A DNA stretch of 33,299 nt from NCBI RefSeq assembly GCF_002483305.1, contig NZ_DLHQ01000010.1, forward strand, positions 1 through 33,299, written 5' to 3'. This stretch comes from Brevundimonas sp. UBA7664 (GTDB taxonomy: Bacteria; Pseudomonadota; Alphaproteobacteria; Caulobacterales; Caulobacteraceae). A program made the translations under genes and the position numbers. Shown one piece after another: positions 22,047-30,881 of this stretch. The notes beneath the pieces are model-generated. The model saw nothing but the letters and a program-made list of their open reading frames with translations. It was not told the DNA's origin and did no database searches. The first letter of the stretch is position 1, and each line of letters starts with the position of its first letter.

Positions 22047-23008
22047 AGACCACCACCTACGACGCCCAGATCACCGCGGCCGTGTTCGACGGAACGGGCG
22101 CGATCTTCGCCCTCGGCGACGGCTCCGTCCGCTTCGAGGGCGGCGAGTTCAGCGCCGCCCATGACGGCGCCATCCTCTGCGCCGTCGTTCACCCGTCCGG
22201 CGACGGCGTGGTCACCGGCGGCGACGACGGCCGGCTAATCTGGCACCGGCGCGGCGAGGCCGGGGTGCTGGCCACCGCCAGGGGCCAGTGGATCGACGCC
22301 GTCGGCGCCTCGGCCGAAAGCGGCCTGATCGCCTTCTCGGCCGGCAAGACCCTGACCGTGATCGACGCGAAGGACGCCGGCTTCCGCCGCGACTTCGTCC
22401 ACGAGCGCACCGTCTCGGGCGTGGCCTTCGAGCCGAAGGGCCGGCGCATCGCGACCTCGACCTACGGCGGCGCCGCCCTGTGGTTCGCCCGCATCGCCGA
22501 GCAGAAGCCGACCTTCCTCAAATGGGCCGGCTCGCACACCGCCGTGACCTTCTCCCCCGACGGGGCCTTCGTGGTCACGGCGATGCAGGACGCCCAGCTT
22601 CACGGCTGGCGGCTCAAGGACCAGAAGAACCTGCGCATGGGCGGCTATCCGTCCAAGGTCCGGGCCATGAGCTTTCTGTCCAACGGCCAGCTGCTGGCCA
22701 CCTCGGGCGCCCAGGGCGCGGTGCTGTGGCCCTTCGTCGGCTCGAACGGGCCGATGGGTCGCGAGGCCACCGAGATCGGCTTCGACGAGGGCAGTCTGGT
22801 CAACCTGGTCGCGTCACGGCCGAAGCACGGCCTGCTGGCCGCGGGCCTCAATGACGGCCGGGTCTGGCTGGCCGATCCGGCCGGCCAGGGCCTCAACTTT
22901 CTCAAGGCCGAGAAGGGCGCCCCGATCACCGCCCTGGCCATGAGCGCCGACGCGACCCGCGTCGCCTGGGCCGACGAGGACGGCAACGCGGGGGTCGCCA
23001 CCATCTGA
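22043..23008 (+). CDS. WD40-repeat protein coupled to the COG0523 gene
   Basis: The product has 321 residues and no signal peptide, so it is cytoplasmic. It has about seven degenerate WD40 blades: each has a strand set ending in a W or F (LIWHRR, ALWFARI, LHGWRLKD, VLWPFVG, VWLADP), introduced by VAFEPKG-, TFSPDG- and MSFLSNG-type turns. A single beta-propeller is expected. The GTG start overlaps the preceding TGA (GTGA, 22043-22046), which is strong evidence of translational coupling. A propeller with no catalytic motif is probably a binding partner or scaffold. An interaction with the GTPase or its client is inference. Confidence 0.8.
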   Translation: MKTTTYDAQITAAVFDGTGAIFALGDGSVRFEGGEFSAAHDGAILCAVVHPSGDGVVTGGDDGRLIWHRRGEAGVLATARGQWIDAVGASAESGLIAFSAGKTLTVIDAKDAGFRRDFVHERTVSGVAFEPKGRRIATSTYGGAALWFARIAEQKPTFLKWAGSHTAVTFSPDGAFVVTAMQDAQLHGWRLKDQKNLRMGGYPSKVRAMSFLSNGQLLATSGAQGAVLWPFVGSNGPMGREATEIGFDEGSLVNLVASRPKHGLLAAGLNDGRVWLADPAGQGLNFLKAEKGAPITALAMSADATRVAWADEDGNAGVATI

Positions 23009-23048
23009 TCCCTTGCCAAGCCGCCGCCGGCCGTGCTGCGATCCCTGC

Positions 23049-23744
23049 ATGTCGGGGCTGACCAAGACCGTGAAGAAGGGCCGGCCCTTGCTGACCCTGT
23101 TCCTGCTGCTGCTTCTGCTCGGCTCCAGCGGCCTGGTGCTGCAGCGCTTCCTGCCCATCCCGGCCACCTTCCTGATGACCACCCGGGCGATCGAGGGCGA
23201 AGGGTGGGACTATCGCTGGCGCTCGCTCGACGACATCTCGCCGCGGCTGGTCCAGGCCGTGATCGCCTCCGAGGACTCGACCTTCTGCGCCCACCGCGGC
23301 TTCGACATGAAGGCCATCGAGAAGGCGCTCAAGGCGAATGAGCGCGGCGGCCGCATCCGCGGCGGCTCGACCATCAGCCAGCAAACGGCCAAGAACGTCT
23401 TCCTGTGGCCGGGCCGCGACTGGATCCGCAAGGGGCTGGAGGCCGGCTACACGGTCGCCATCGAGACCGTCTGGGGCAAGCGCCGGATCATGGAGGTCTA
23501 TCTCAACGTCGCCGAATGGGCCCCCGGCGTCTACGGCGCCGAGGCCGCGGCGCAGCACTGGTTCGGCAAGTCCGCCGCCGACCTCAGCGCCCGCGAGGCC
23601 GCGCGTCTGGCCGCCATCCTGCCCAGCCCCCGCCGCTACAACGCGGCCAGCCCCGGCCCCTATGTCCGCCGCCGCGCCTCACGCATCCAGGCGGCCATGG
23701 GGACGGTGCGCGAACAGGGGCTGGCCGCCTGCGTCACCGGGTGA
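23049..23744 (+). CDS. mtgA: Monofunctional biosynthetic peptidoglycan transglycosylase MtgA
   Basis: The product has 231 residues. One N-terminal membrane helix (about 14-31, LLTLFLLLLLLGSSGLVL) anchors it in the inner membrane. The GT51 domain has its motifs in order: EDSTFCAHRGFD (catalytic E75), GGSTISQQTAKN, KRRIMEVYLN, and ARLAAILPSPRRYN. It polymerises lipid II into glycan strands without a transpeptidase domain. ATG 23049 is preferred to an upstream TTG at 23013 because the added residues are a Cys/Arg-rich non-homologous stretch. Confidence 0.93.
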   Translation: MSGLTKTVKKGRPLLTLFLLLLLLGSSGLVLQRFLPIPATFLMTTRAIEGEGWDYRWRSLDDISPRLVQAVIASEDSTFCAHRGFDMKAIEKALKANERGGRIRGGSTISQQTAKNVFLWPGRDWIRKGLEAGYTVAIETVWGKRRIMEVYLNVAEWAPGVYGAEAAAQHWFGKSAADLSAREAARLAAILPSPRRYNAASPGPYVRRRASRIQAAMGTVREQGLAACVTG

Positions 23745-23826
23745 ACGGCCCAGCTTGACGCAACGGCTCGGCTCCCTTCACCTGCCCCCCAACGGCGCGG
23801 CGCCAGACCGCGCGAGGAGGACGTCC

Positions 23827-25728
23827 ATGAAATCCACTCTGATGACCGCCGCCGCTGTCTGCGCCCTCTCGATCGCGAGCGCGGGGTGCGTCACCGTCGT
23901 CGACGGATCCTGGGATGATGACGGGGTCTCGGTTGAGTTGATCGAACCGCTGGGGGCGCCGACATCGGCGTCCGCCGCCGACGCCGGGCAGGCCGTCACG
24001 GCGGACGGCGCCGCCGCCTTCGTCGCCCAGGCCGAGACCCGCCTCGCCGCCCTCAGCGAGGAGGCCGCCCGCATCCAGTGGACCCGCGCCACCAACATCA
24101 CCCACGACACCATGTGGCTGGAGAGCCGGATCAACGCCGAATACACCGAGCTCCAGGTCGAGCTGGCCAACGGCGCCGCCCGCTTCAACGACGTCGAGGT
24201 CCCCGCCGACGTCCGCCGCAAGCTCAACCTGCTGCGCCTCGGCATCGTCCTGCCGGCCCCCAACCGCCCCGGCGCCGCCGGCGAGCTGGCCGAGATCACC
24301 ACCCGCCTCGACTCGACCTATTCGGTCGGCAAGTTCGAGTTCAAGGGCCGCCAGATCACCCTCGACGAGGCCTCCGTCCTGATGGCCGAGACCCGCGACC
24401 CCGCCGAGATGGAGGCCCTTTACGAGGGCTGGCGCACCGTCTCGCCGGTCATGGCCGCCGACTACGCCCGCATGGTCGAGATCGCCAACGAGGGCGCGAC
24501 CGAGCTGGGCTTCGCCGACACCGGCGCCATGTGGCGCGCCGGCTACGACATGGAGCCCGACGCCTTCGCCGCCGAGACCGATCGCCTGTGGGAACAGGTC
24601 AGACCCTTCTACGAGAACCTGCACTGCTACGTCCGCAGCCGTCTCAACGACCGCTACGGCGACGCGGTCCAGCCCGACAGCGGCCCGATCCGCGCCGACC
24701 TGCTGGGCAATATGTGGTCGCAGCAATGGGGCAACATCTACGACGTCGTCGCCCCGGCCGAGGGCGGCGCCTCCAGCTACGACCTCACCGAGCGTCTCGT
24801 CGCCTCGGGCTACGACGCCCGCAAAATGGTCGAGACCGGCGAGGGTTTCTACGTCTCCATGGGCCTCGAGGAGCTGCCGGAGACCTTCTGGGAGCGGTCG
24901 ATGATCACCCGGCCCGAGGGCCGCGAGGTGGTCTGCCACGCCTCGGCCTGGGACCTCGACAACCTCGAGGACATCCGCATCAAGATGTGCACCCAGGTGA
25001 ACGGCGACGACTTCTATACGGTCCACCACGAACTCGGTCACAACTACTACCAGCGCGCCTACAAGGATCAGCCCTTCCTGTTCAAGAACGGGGCGAACGA
25101 CGGCTTCCACGAGGCCATCGGCGACTTCATCGGCCTGTCGGCCCTGACCCCCACCTATCTGAACCAGATAGGCCTGCTGCAGAGCGTGCCCGGCGAGGCG
25201 GAGGACATCCCCTTCCTGCTGAAGATGGCGCTCGACAAGATCGCCTTCATGCCCTTCGGCCTGATGGTCGACCGCTGGCGCTGGGGCGTGTTCAACGGCG
25301 AGACCAGCCCGGCCGAATACAACGACGCCTGGACCGCCAACATGCTGCGCTACCAGGGTCTGGTCCCGCCCGGACCGCGGCCGGAGAACGCCTTCGACCC
25401 GGGCGCCAAATACCATATCCCCGGCAACACGCCTTACACCCGCTACTTCCTGGCCCACATCTACCAGTTCCAGTTCCACCGCGCGGCCTGCCAGCAGGCC
25501 GGCTGGACCGGGCCGCTGCATCGCTGCTCCGTCTATGGAAACGAGGCGGTCGGGGCGCGTTTCAACGCCATGATGGAGATGGGCCAGTCGCGGCCCTGGC
25601 CCGAAGCCATGCAGGCCTTCACCGGCCAGCGCGAGAACGACGCCTCGGCCGTGGCCGACTATTTCGCTCCGCTGAACGTCTGGCTGACGGCGCAGAACCG
25701 CGGCAAGAGCTGCGGCTGGGAGGCCTGA
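23827..25728 (+). CDS. M2-family peptidyl-dipeptidase (ACE-like) lipoprotein
   Basis: The product has 633 residues. The signal peptide ends SAGC (C21), a plausible lipobox, so it is probably a membrane-tethered periplasmic enzyme. The zinc site is HELGH (401-405, within VHHELGHNYY), with the third ligand Glu in GFHEAIGD (E429), 24 residues on, exactly as in angiotensin-converting enzyme. FMPFGLMVDRWRWGVF and the later YTRYFLAHIYQFQFH, RAACQQAGW phrases match M2. The family removes C-terminal dipeptides. An excellent GAGGAGG site precedes ATG 23827, and the longer frame upstream is not homologous. Signal-peptide proximity suggests peptide scavenging as a role, which is inference. Confidence 0.93.
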   Translation: MKSTLMTAAAVCALSIASAGCVTVVDGSWDDDGVSVELIEPLGAPTSASAADAGQAVTADGAAAFVAQAETRLAALSEEAARIQWTRATNITHDTMWLESRINAEYTELQVELANGAARFNDVEVPADVRRKLNLLRLGIVLPAPNRPGAAGELAEITTRLDSTYSVGKFEFKGRQITLDEASVLMAETRDPAEMEALYEGWRTVSPVMAADYARMVEIANEGATELGFADTGAMWRAGYDMEPDAFAAETDRLWEQVRPFYENLHCYVRSRLNDRYGDAVQPDSGPIRADLLGNMWSQQWGNIYDVVAPAEGGASSYDLTERLVASGYDARKMVETGEGFYVSMGLEELPETFWERSMITRPEGREVVCHASAWDLDNLEDIRIKMCTQVNGDDFYTVHHELGHNYYQRAYKDQPFLFKNGANDGFHEAIGDFIGLSALTPTYLNQIGLLQSVPGEAEDIPFLLKMALDKIAFMPFGLMVDRWRWGVFNGETSPAEYNDAWTANMLRYQGLVPPGPRPENAFDPGAKYHIPGNTPYTRYFLAHIYQFQFHRAACQQAGWTGPLHRCSVYGNEAVGARFNAMMEMGQSRPWPEAMQAFTGQRENDASAVADYFAPLNVWLTAQNRGKSCGWEA

Positions 25729-25734
25729 GCCGGC

Positions 25735-25810
25735 CCCGCCCGCGGGCGGGCGCGGCACCTCCGTGAGGAAGTCTCCGCGTTAACCTTTGGTGTAGGTCCT
25801 TCGCTTAACC
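25735..25810. promoter_or_regulatory. 16-base palindrome and two TTAACC half-sites before the first VWA gene
   Basis: CCCGCCCGCGGGCGGG (25735-25750) is a perfect palindrome just after the M2 stop, without a T-run. TTAACC then appears twice, at 25780-25785 and 25805-25810, 25 bases apart. TTAAC is the CtrA half-site, but neither copy has a partner at the required seven-base spacing. I give them only as candidate half-sites. Confidence 0.25.
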
Positions 25811-25880
25811 GTGCCCGATCATTCTGCCCGGATAGGTGCGGACGGATTGCCTCGCGCCTGAACCACGGGCGGATGGGGCG

Positions 25881-27740
25881 ATGGGACGGGTCTCCTGGAT
25901 TGACGGCCTGGGTCGGGGTCTGCGGGCCTTCGCCCGGCGCATGGCGGGCGATGCACGCGGCAATGTCGCCATGCTGTTCGCCATCAGCCTGCCGGTGCTG
26001 GTCCTGATGACGGTCGGCGGGGTCGACATCCACCGCGCCTCCACCGTGCGGGCCAATCTTCAGGACGCCCTGGACGCCGCCACCCTCGCCGCCGCCCGCT
26101 CGCCCTATACCGACAACGACGACCTCCGCCGCATCGGGCTGGCGTCGCTGCGCGCCAATCTGAACGCCTATCCGAACATCACCCTGCGCGAGGCCGACAC
26201 CTCGTTCGTTCTGAACGCGGACGATGTGGTAATCGCCTCCTCCAGGGTCGATGTGAAGACCCTGGTCGCCGGCAAATTCCTGAATGACACTCTGCCGGTG
26301 GGAGCCCATTCCGAGGTGGACCGGTCGTCCCGGAATATCGAGGTGGCCCTGGTGCTGGACACCACCGGCTCGATGGCGGGCCAGAAGATCATCGATCTGC
26401 GCGCCGCCGCCAGGGACCTGGTCGACATCGTCGTCCAGGACGTCCAGACCCCCTGGTATTCCAAGGTCGCCATCGTGCCCTATTCAATGGCCGTCAACGT
26501 CGACAGCTACGCCAACGCGGCGCGGGGCTCGATCACCGGCTCGGTCAACATCACCGGCGCGGTCATCAATCTGGCCGGAACGCCGAAGACCATAACAGCC
26601 GCAACCCGGGCCCGGCCGGTGGTGATCACCGCCAGCAGCCACGGCTTTTCCAACAACGACGTCGTCTGGATCAGCGGCGTGGGCGGCATGACGCCGCTGA
26701 ACAACAAGCCCTATGTCGTCGCCAACAGGACGACCAATACCTTCGAACTGTACACCCTGGCCGGCGTCAGGGTGGACGGGCGCAACTATAGCGCCCTCAC
26801 CGGCACCAATGGCCGGGTCCAGCGGTGCCAGAACAACGACTGCTCGATCACCATCACCGCGAGCAACCACGGCCTCGTCAACAACAACTACGTCTATATC
26901 ACCGACGTCGGCGGCATGACGCAGATCAACAACCAGACCTATCTGGTCGGCAACGCCACGACCCACACCTTCACCATCGACATGAACGAGGCCTCGCTGA
27001 CCCCCTACACCTCGGGCGGCAGGTCCTGGTGCGCCCAGCAGGGCTGTACCTGGTACGCCTTCGAGAATGTGTACGACGACCTGGTGACCCACCGGATCAG
27101 CACCTGCGTGACCGAGCGGACGGGCGACAACGCCTATACAGACGCGGCGCCGTCTACCGCCCGCGTGGGCCGGAACTATCCGTCCACGTCCAATCCCTGC
27201 CTGTCGAACACCTTGAAGCCGCTGTCCAACAACAAGGCGGCGATCAAGGCCGACATCGATCTGTTGAGCGCTTCCGGTTCGACCGGCGGCCATGTCGGCG
27301 TGGCGTGGGGCTGGTATGCCGTTTCACCGGCGTTCAGCAGCCTGTTCGGCTCGTCCGCGGGGGCCGCCTACAACACCGCCGAGACCCTGAAGGCGGTCGT
27401 GATCATGACCGACGGCGAATACAACAGCGGCTATTGCAACGGCGTCATCAGCGCCGACTCGACCAACGGGTCAGGCTCCGCGTCCCTGCACATCAACTGC
27501 AACGCGCCCAACGGCCACCCCTTCGACCAGACGCTGGCCCTGTGCACGGCCATGAAGACCGCCGGAGTGATCGTCTATACCGTGGGCTTCCAGGTGGTGG
27601 ACGACGAGCGCGCGCGCGCCGTCGTCAACGGCTGCGCGACCAACCCGGGCAACGCCTATCTGGCCGACTCCGGCGCGGACCTGCGCGAGGCCTTCTCGGC
27701 CATCGGCCGCGACATCACCCAGTTGCGCATATCCCGCTAG
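25881..27740 (+). CDS. TadG-like protein with a split von Willebrand A domain (first paralogue)
   Basis: The product has 619 residues. A basic N-terminus and one membrane helix (about 29-48, NVAMLFAISLPVLVLMTVGG) form a TadG/TadE-type anchor, after RGN. A VWA domain follows with MIDAS DTTGS (160-164) and a second metal Asp in IMTDGEY (D511). Between these lies an insert of about 230 residues. It contains two copies of a beta module with ITA-S-HG, then GGMT and N-N-YVV (248-291 and 323-367), like the FCCH-type repeats in phage and Tad proteins. It also has Cys pairs (CQNNDC, CAQQGC, CVTER...NPC). It should sit on the periplasmic side. The GGGG before ATG 25881 decides the start. Confidence 0.85.
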   Translation: MGRVSWIDGLGRGLRAFARRMAGDARGNVAMLFAISLPVLVLMTVGGVDIHRASTVRANLQDALDAATLAAARSPYTDNDDLRRIGLASLRANLNAYPNITLREADTSFVLNADDVVIASSRVDVKTLVAGKFLNDTLPVGAHSEVDRSSRNIEVALVLDTTGSMAGQKIIDLRAAARDLVDIVVQDVQTPWYSKVAIVPYSMAVNVDSYANAARGSITGSVNITGAVINLAGTPKTITAATRARPVVITASSHGFSNNDVVWISGVGGMTPLNNKPYVVANRTTNTFELYTLAGVRVDGRNYSALTGTNGRVQRCQNNDCSITITASNHGLVNNNYVYITDVGGMTQINNQTYLVGNATTHTFTIDMNEASLTPYTSGGRSWCAQQGCTWYAFENVYDDLVTHRISTCVTERTGDNAYTDAAPSTARVGRNYPSTSNPCLSNTLKPLSNNKAAIKADIDLLSASGSTGGHVGVAWGWYAVSPAFSSLFGSSAGAAYNTAETLKAVVIMTDGEYNSGYCNGVISADSTNGSGSASLHINCNAPNGHPFDQTLALCTAMKTAGVIVYTVGFQVVDDERARAVVNGCATNPGNAYLADSGADLREAFSAIGRDITQLRISR

Positions 27741-27833
27741 ATCATCGCGATCACCGGGCGTTAATGTTGCTCGCCGATGCTGACGCCTCGAAAGCTGGAC
27801 CTTGCTGCCCGGCGAATGGCGGAATCGACGACC

Positions 27834-29711
27834 ATGGGACGCCGCATTGAATCGCTCATCCCTCACGGCGTGAGGAATTTCCTTCGCCGCCTGCTGTCCG
27901 ATGCCCGCGGCAATGTCGCCCTGATGTTCGGCCTCACTCTGCCGGTGCTGGTCCTGATCACGGTCGGCGGGGTGGACGTCCACCGCGCCTCGACCGTGCG
28001 GGCCAATCTTCAGGACGCCCTCGACGCCGCTGCCCTCGCCGCGGCCCGCTCCCCCTATACGGATCCCGAGGACCTCACCGAGGTCGGGCTGGCGTCCCTC
28101 AGGGCCAATCTGAACGCCTATCCCGACATCCTCCTGCTCGAGGAATCGGCCACATTCGAACTGAGTGAGGACCAGGTCGTCATCGCCAACGCCCGGGTCA
28201 ATGTGAAGACCCTCGTCGCCAACATCTTCCTGCCGCCCTACGGGCAGTTCATGGACGAGTATCTGCCGGTCGGCGCCCACTCCGAGGTCAATCGCTCGTC
28301 CAAGAATCTCGAAGTCGCCCTGGTGCTGGACATCACGGGGTCGATGTCCGGTTCGAAGATCGAAAGCCTCAAGGACGCGGCCGATGAGCTCGTCGACATG
28401 GTCGTTCAGGACCTACAGACGCCGTTCTATTCGAAGATGGCGATCGTCCCCTATTCGATGGGGGTCAACCTCGGATCCTACGCCAACAGCGCCCGGGGGA
28501 CGCCCATCGGCGCCCGCGGCATCTCGCACATGGCCTGGGCGTCGGCGACCGCGAGGAACATCACCGGCATCACCCGCGCCAGCCCGGGGGTCGTCACCTC
28601 GGCCAGCCATGGGCTCGTGACCAACGACTATGTGTGGATCCGCAACGTTTCCGGCATGGGGCAGGTGAACAACCGGGCCTATCGGGTCCAGAGAATCAGC
28701 AGCTCAAGATTCTCATTGCAGTCGTGGAACGGCTCATCCTGGGTGGCGGTGAACACCAGCAGCTACAGCAATTATGGCGGCTCCGGCGAGGTCCGCAAAT
28801 GCCTCCTGTCCGACTGCGCGGTCCAGGTGACCGCTCCCGGGCATGGCCTGGTGACGGGCGACGGCGTCTACATCACCGGGGCCAGTGGCATGACCCAGGT
28901 CAACAACCGGCCCTATATCGTGACCAGACAGACGGACAACACCTATTCGATCGGCGTCAACGGCGCGGACTGGGGCGCCCATACCTCCGGCGGCTCCAGC
29001 TGGTGCGGTCAGGACGGCTGCCAGTGGCGGGTCTTCTACAACACCTCTGGAACGTTGAGGGCCTTCGAGATCAGCACCTGTGTCAGCGAACGGGCCGGGA
29101 CCGAGGCCTATACCGACGCGTCCCCGGGCTCGAACCGGGTGGGCCGCAACTACCCCGCCCCCGGTCATGGCTGCCCCGGCGCCGTGATCCGGCCCCTGTC
29201 CAGCAGCAAGTCGACGTTGAAGAACCTGATCGACGACCTCGAAATCGGCGGCTCCACGGCGGGCCAGATCGGCGCCGCCTGGGGCTGGTACGCGGTCTCG
29301 CCCGGCTTCAACAGCCTGTGGCCGAGCGCGTCCGCCGGAGCCTATGACGACAACGATCTGATGAAGGCGGTCGTCATCATGACGGACGGCGAGTTCAACA
29401 CGCCTTACTGCACCGGCGTGATCGCTGCGGATGCGGGGTCGGGCTCGGGCAGCGCGTCCGACCACATCAACTGCAACGCGACGAACGGCGACCCGTACGA
29501 CCAGACCGCGGCCCTGTGCGTGGCGATGCGCGCCCAAGGGGTCGTCGTCTATACCGTCGGCTTCCAGATGAACGCGAACGGACGCGGCGCCCAGGTCCTG
29601 AACGGTTGCGCCTCCTCGGGCTCAGCCTTCCTGCCGGCCAACGGCGCCGACCTCTCGGAGGCCTTCAAGGCCATCGGGCGCGACATCACCCGCCTGCGGA
29701 TATCCCGGTAG
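27834..29711 (+). CDS. TadG-like protein with a split von Willebrand A domain (second paralogue)
   Basis: The product has 625 residues, collinear with the preceding gene. Anchor helix (about 28-47) and RGNVAL are shared. The RASTVRANLQDALDAA-type segment is almost identical at DNA level around 26020-26100 and 27960-28040. MIDAS is DITGS (166-170), and IMTDGEF (D518) closes the VWA domain. The insert again holds two HG-GM-NN beta modules (about 252-296 and 329-373). Its cysteines are conserved in position (CLLSDC, CGQDGC, CVSER...GC). ATG 27834 aligns with the paralogue's start (both MGR-). An earlier ATG at 27777 would add 19 unrelated residues. It lies 93 bases after its twin, consistent with a tandem duplication. 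Confidence 0.83.
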   Translation: MGRRIESLIPHGVRNFLRRLLSDARGNVALMFGLTLPVLVLITVGGVDVHRASTVRANLQDALDAAALAAARSPYTDPEDLTEVGLASLRANLNAYPDILLLEESATFELSEDQVVIANARVNVKTLVANIFLPPYGQFMDEYLPVGAHSEVNRSSKNLEVALVLDITGSMSGSKIESLKDAADELVDMVVQDLQTPFYSKMAIVPYSMGVNLGSYANSARGTPIGARGISHMAWASATARNITGITRASPGVVTSASHGLVTNDYVWIRNVSGMGQVNNRAYRVQRISSSRFSLQSWNGSSWVAVNTSSYSNYGGSGEVRKCLLSDCAVQVTAPGHGLVTGDGVYITGASGMTQVNNRPYIVTRQTDNTYSIGVNGADWGAHTSGGSSWCGQDGCQWRVFYNTSGTLRAFEISTCVSERAGTEAYTDASPGSNRVGRNYPAPGHGCPGAVIRPLSSSKSTLKNLIDDLEIGGSTAGQIGAAWGWYAVSPGFNSLWPSASAGAYDDNDLMKAVVIMTDGEFNTPYCTGVIAADAGSGSGSASDHINCNATNGDPYDQTAALCVAMRAQGVVVYTVGFQMNANGRGAQVLNGCASSGSAFLPANGADLSEAFKAIGRDITRLRISR

Positions 29712-29730
29712 CAGCCACCACCCCGGCGTC

Positions 29731-30705
29731 TCAGATCAGCCGGATTTCCCTCAGGCGCTCGGTCAGGAAGTCCTCGGCCATGATCGCCTTGCCGGCATAG
29801 CGGTCGGGGTTCTCCGGGCTGATCATGCTCGGCAGGGTCTCGATCACGAAGTCCGGGTTGAAATGCAGGAAGAAGGGCGTCGAATAGCGGGCGAAACTGG
29901 CCCGTTCCGGCGCCGGATTGATCACCCGGTGGCTGGTCGACGGCAGGACGTGGTTGGTCAACCGCTGCAGCATGTCGCCGATATTGACGACCAGCGCCCC
30001 CGGCGGCGGCGCGATATCCAGCCATTCTCCGTCGGCGTCCTTCAGCTGCAACCCGGCCTCCTCGGCCCCCAGCAGCAGGGTGATGACATTGATGTCCTCG
30101 TGCGCCCCGGCGCGCACGCCCGAGGCACCCGCCGGCACCGGCGGATAATGCAGCATCCGCAGGATCGAGTTGCCCATCTCGACCTTGTCCTCGAAGAAGT
30201 CGTCGCCGAGTTCGAGATAGCGGGCGATGGCGCGCAGGATCTTCGCGCCCAGTTCGTCCATGGCCGCGAACATGCCGTACAGATGGGTCCGGAACCCCTC
30301 GACCTCGGTCGGCCAGACGTTGTCGCGCATGTATTTGCGATAGGGGTGGCCCTCGGGCAGCTCGCGGCCGACGTGCCAGAACTCCTTCAGATCGACCGTG
30401 GCCGCGCCCTTGGCCGCCTCGACGCCGAAGGGGGTCAGCCCCCGCGCGCCCCCTGTGCCCGGCTGGTGATACCGGCGCTTGGTCTCCTCCGGCAGGGCGA
30501 AGAAGGTCTTGGTGTCGGCGACGGCGGCCTCGATGACGGCCTCGTCCAGCCCATGATCGGCGATGACCGCGAACCCGTAGCGTTTGAACGACGTTCCCAG
30601 GCGATCGGCGAAGGCCTGGAAATCGGCGTCGTACAAGGTCATCGACACCGGCTCGATCGCCTTGCGGGCGGTGGCGGCGGATTCCGGGTTCAGGGTCGCG
30701 CTCAC
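29731..30705 (-). CDS. 2-oxoglutarate/Fe(II)-dependent oxygenase, isopenicillin N synthase family
   Basis: The product has 324 residues. An N-terminal DIOX_N-type domain (GFAVIADHGLDEAVI) precedes the jellyroll. The iron triad is AHEDIN (H202, D204) and SHRV (H259), and RYS (273-275) binds the 2-oxoglutarate carboxylate. LPEETKRRYH and the PPPGALVVNIGDMLQRLTN phrases are typical of the IPNS-like/gibberellin-oxidase group. Such cytoplasmic enzymes oxidise diverse small molecules, and the substrate is unknown. The start is GTG 30705, preceded by GAGG, with ATG at residue 22 as an alternative. It converges on the second VWA gene with a 19-base gap. Confidence 0.88.
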   Translation of the reverse strand: MSATLNPESAATARKAIEPVSMTLYDADFQAFADRLGTSFKRYGFAVIADHGLDEAVIEAAVADTKTFFALPEETKRRYHQPGTGGARGLTPFGVEAAKGAATVDLKEFWHVGRELPEGHPYRKYMRDNVWPTEVEGFRTHLYGMFAAMDELGAKILRAIARYLELGDDFFEDKVEMGNSILRMLHYPPVPAGASGVRAGAHEDINVITLLLGAEEAGLQLKDADGEWLDIAPPPGALVVNIGDMLQRLTNHVLPSTSHRVINPAPERASFARYSTPFFLHFNPDFVIETLPSMISPENPDRYAGKAIMAEDFLTERLREIRLI

Positions 30706-30853
30706 GTCGGGGCCTCATCATTCTGGAACAGGCGGTTCCATACGCCCTAAGGCGCGAACTTGGCAAAGCCGCGGCCTGTCGGAAAGTCGCCATGCGCGTT
30801 CAGGCGCGGTACAGGTGGGAACCTTCACCGTAAGCTCGCGTTTCGGCGCCAGA

Positions 30854-30859
30854 TATAAT
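30854..30859 (+). promoter_or_regulatory. Consensus -10 hexamer before the OmpA-type lipoprotein gene
   Basis: TATAAT occurs at 30854-30859 in a GC-rich region, 22 bases before the ATG at 30882, followed by the ribosome-binding site AGGGA. No good -35 lies 16-18 bases upstream. Transcription probably starts near 30866. Confidence 0.45.
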
Positions 30860-30881
30860 TTCACAGACAGGGATACTCGTC

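Noticed and set aside
23734..25758. A 674-codon open frame on the minus strand
   Set aside because: It lies antisense to the M2 peptidase, whose zinc motifs, lipoprotein signal and ribosome-binding site are clear. Long antisense frames are expected in GC-rich genes. Its translation is a Gly/Val/His-rich sequence with no domain.
25881..29711. Possible phage tail or prophage segment because of the FCCH-like repeats
   Set aside because: No other phage genes, integrase or attachment site are present. The anchor helix and VWA domain fit TadG-like proteins.
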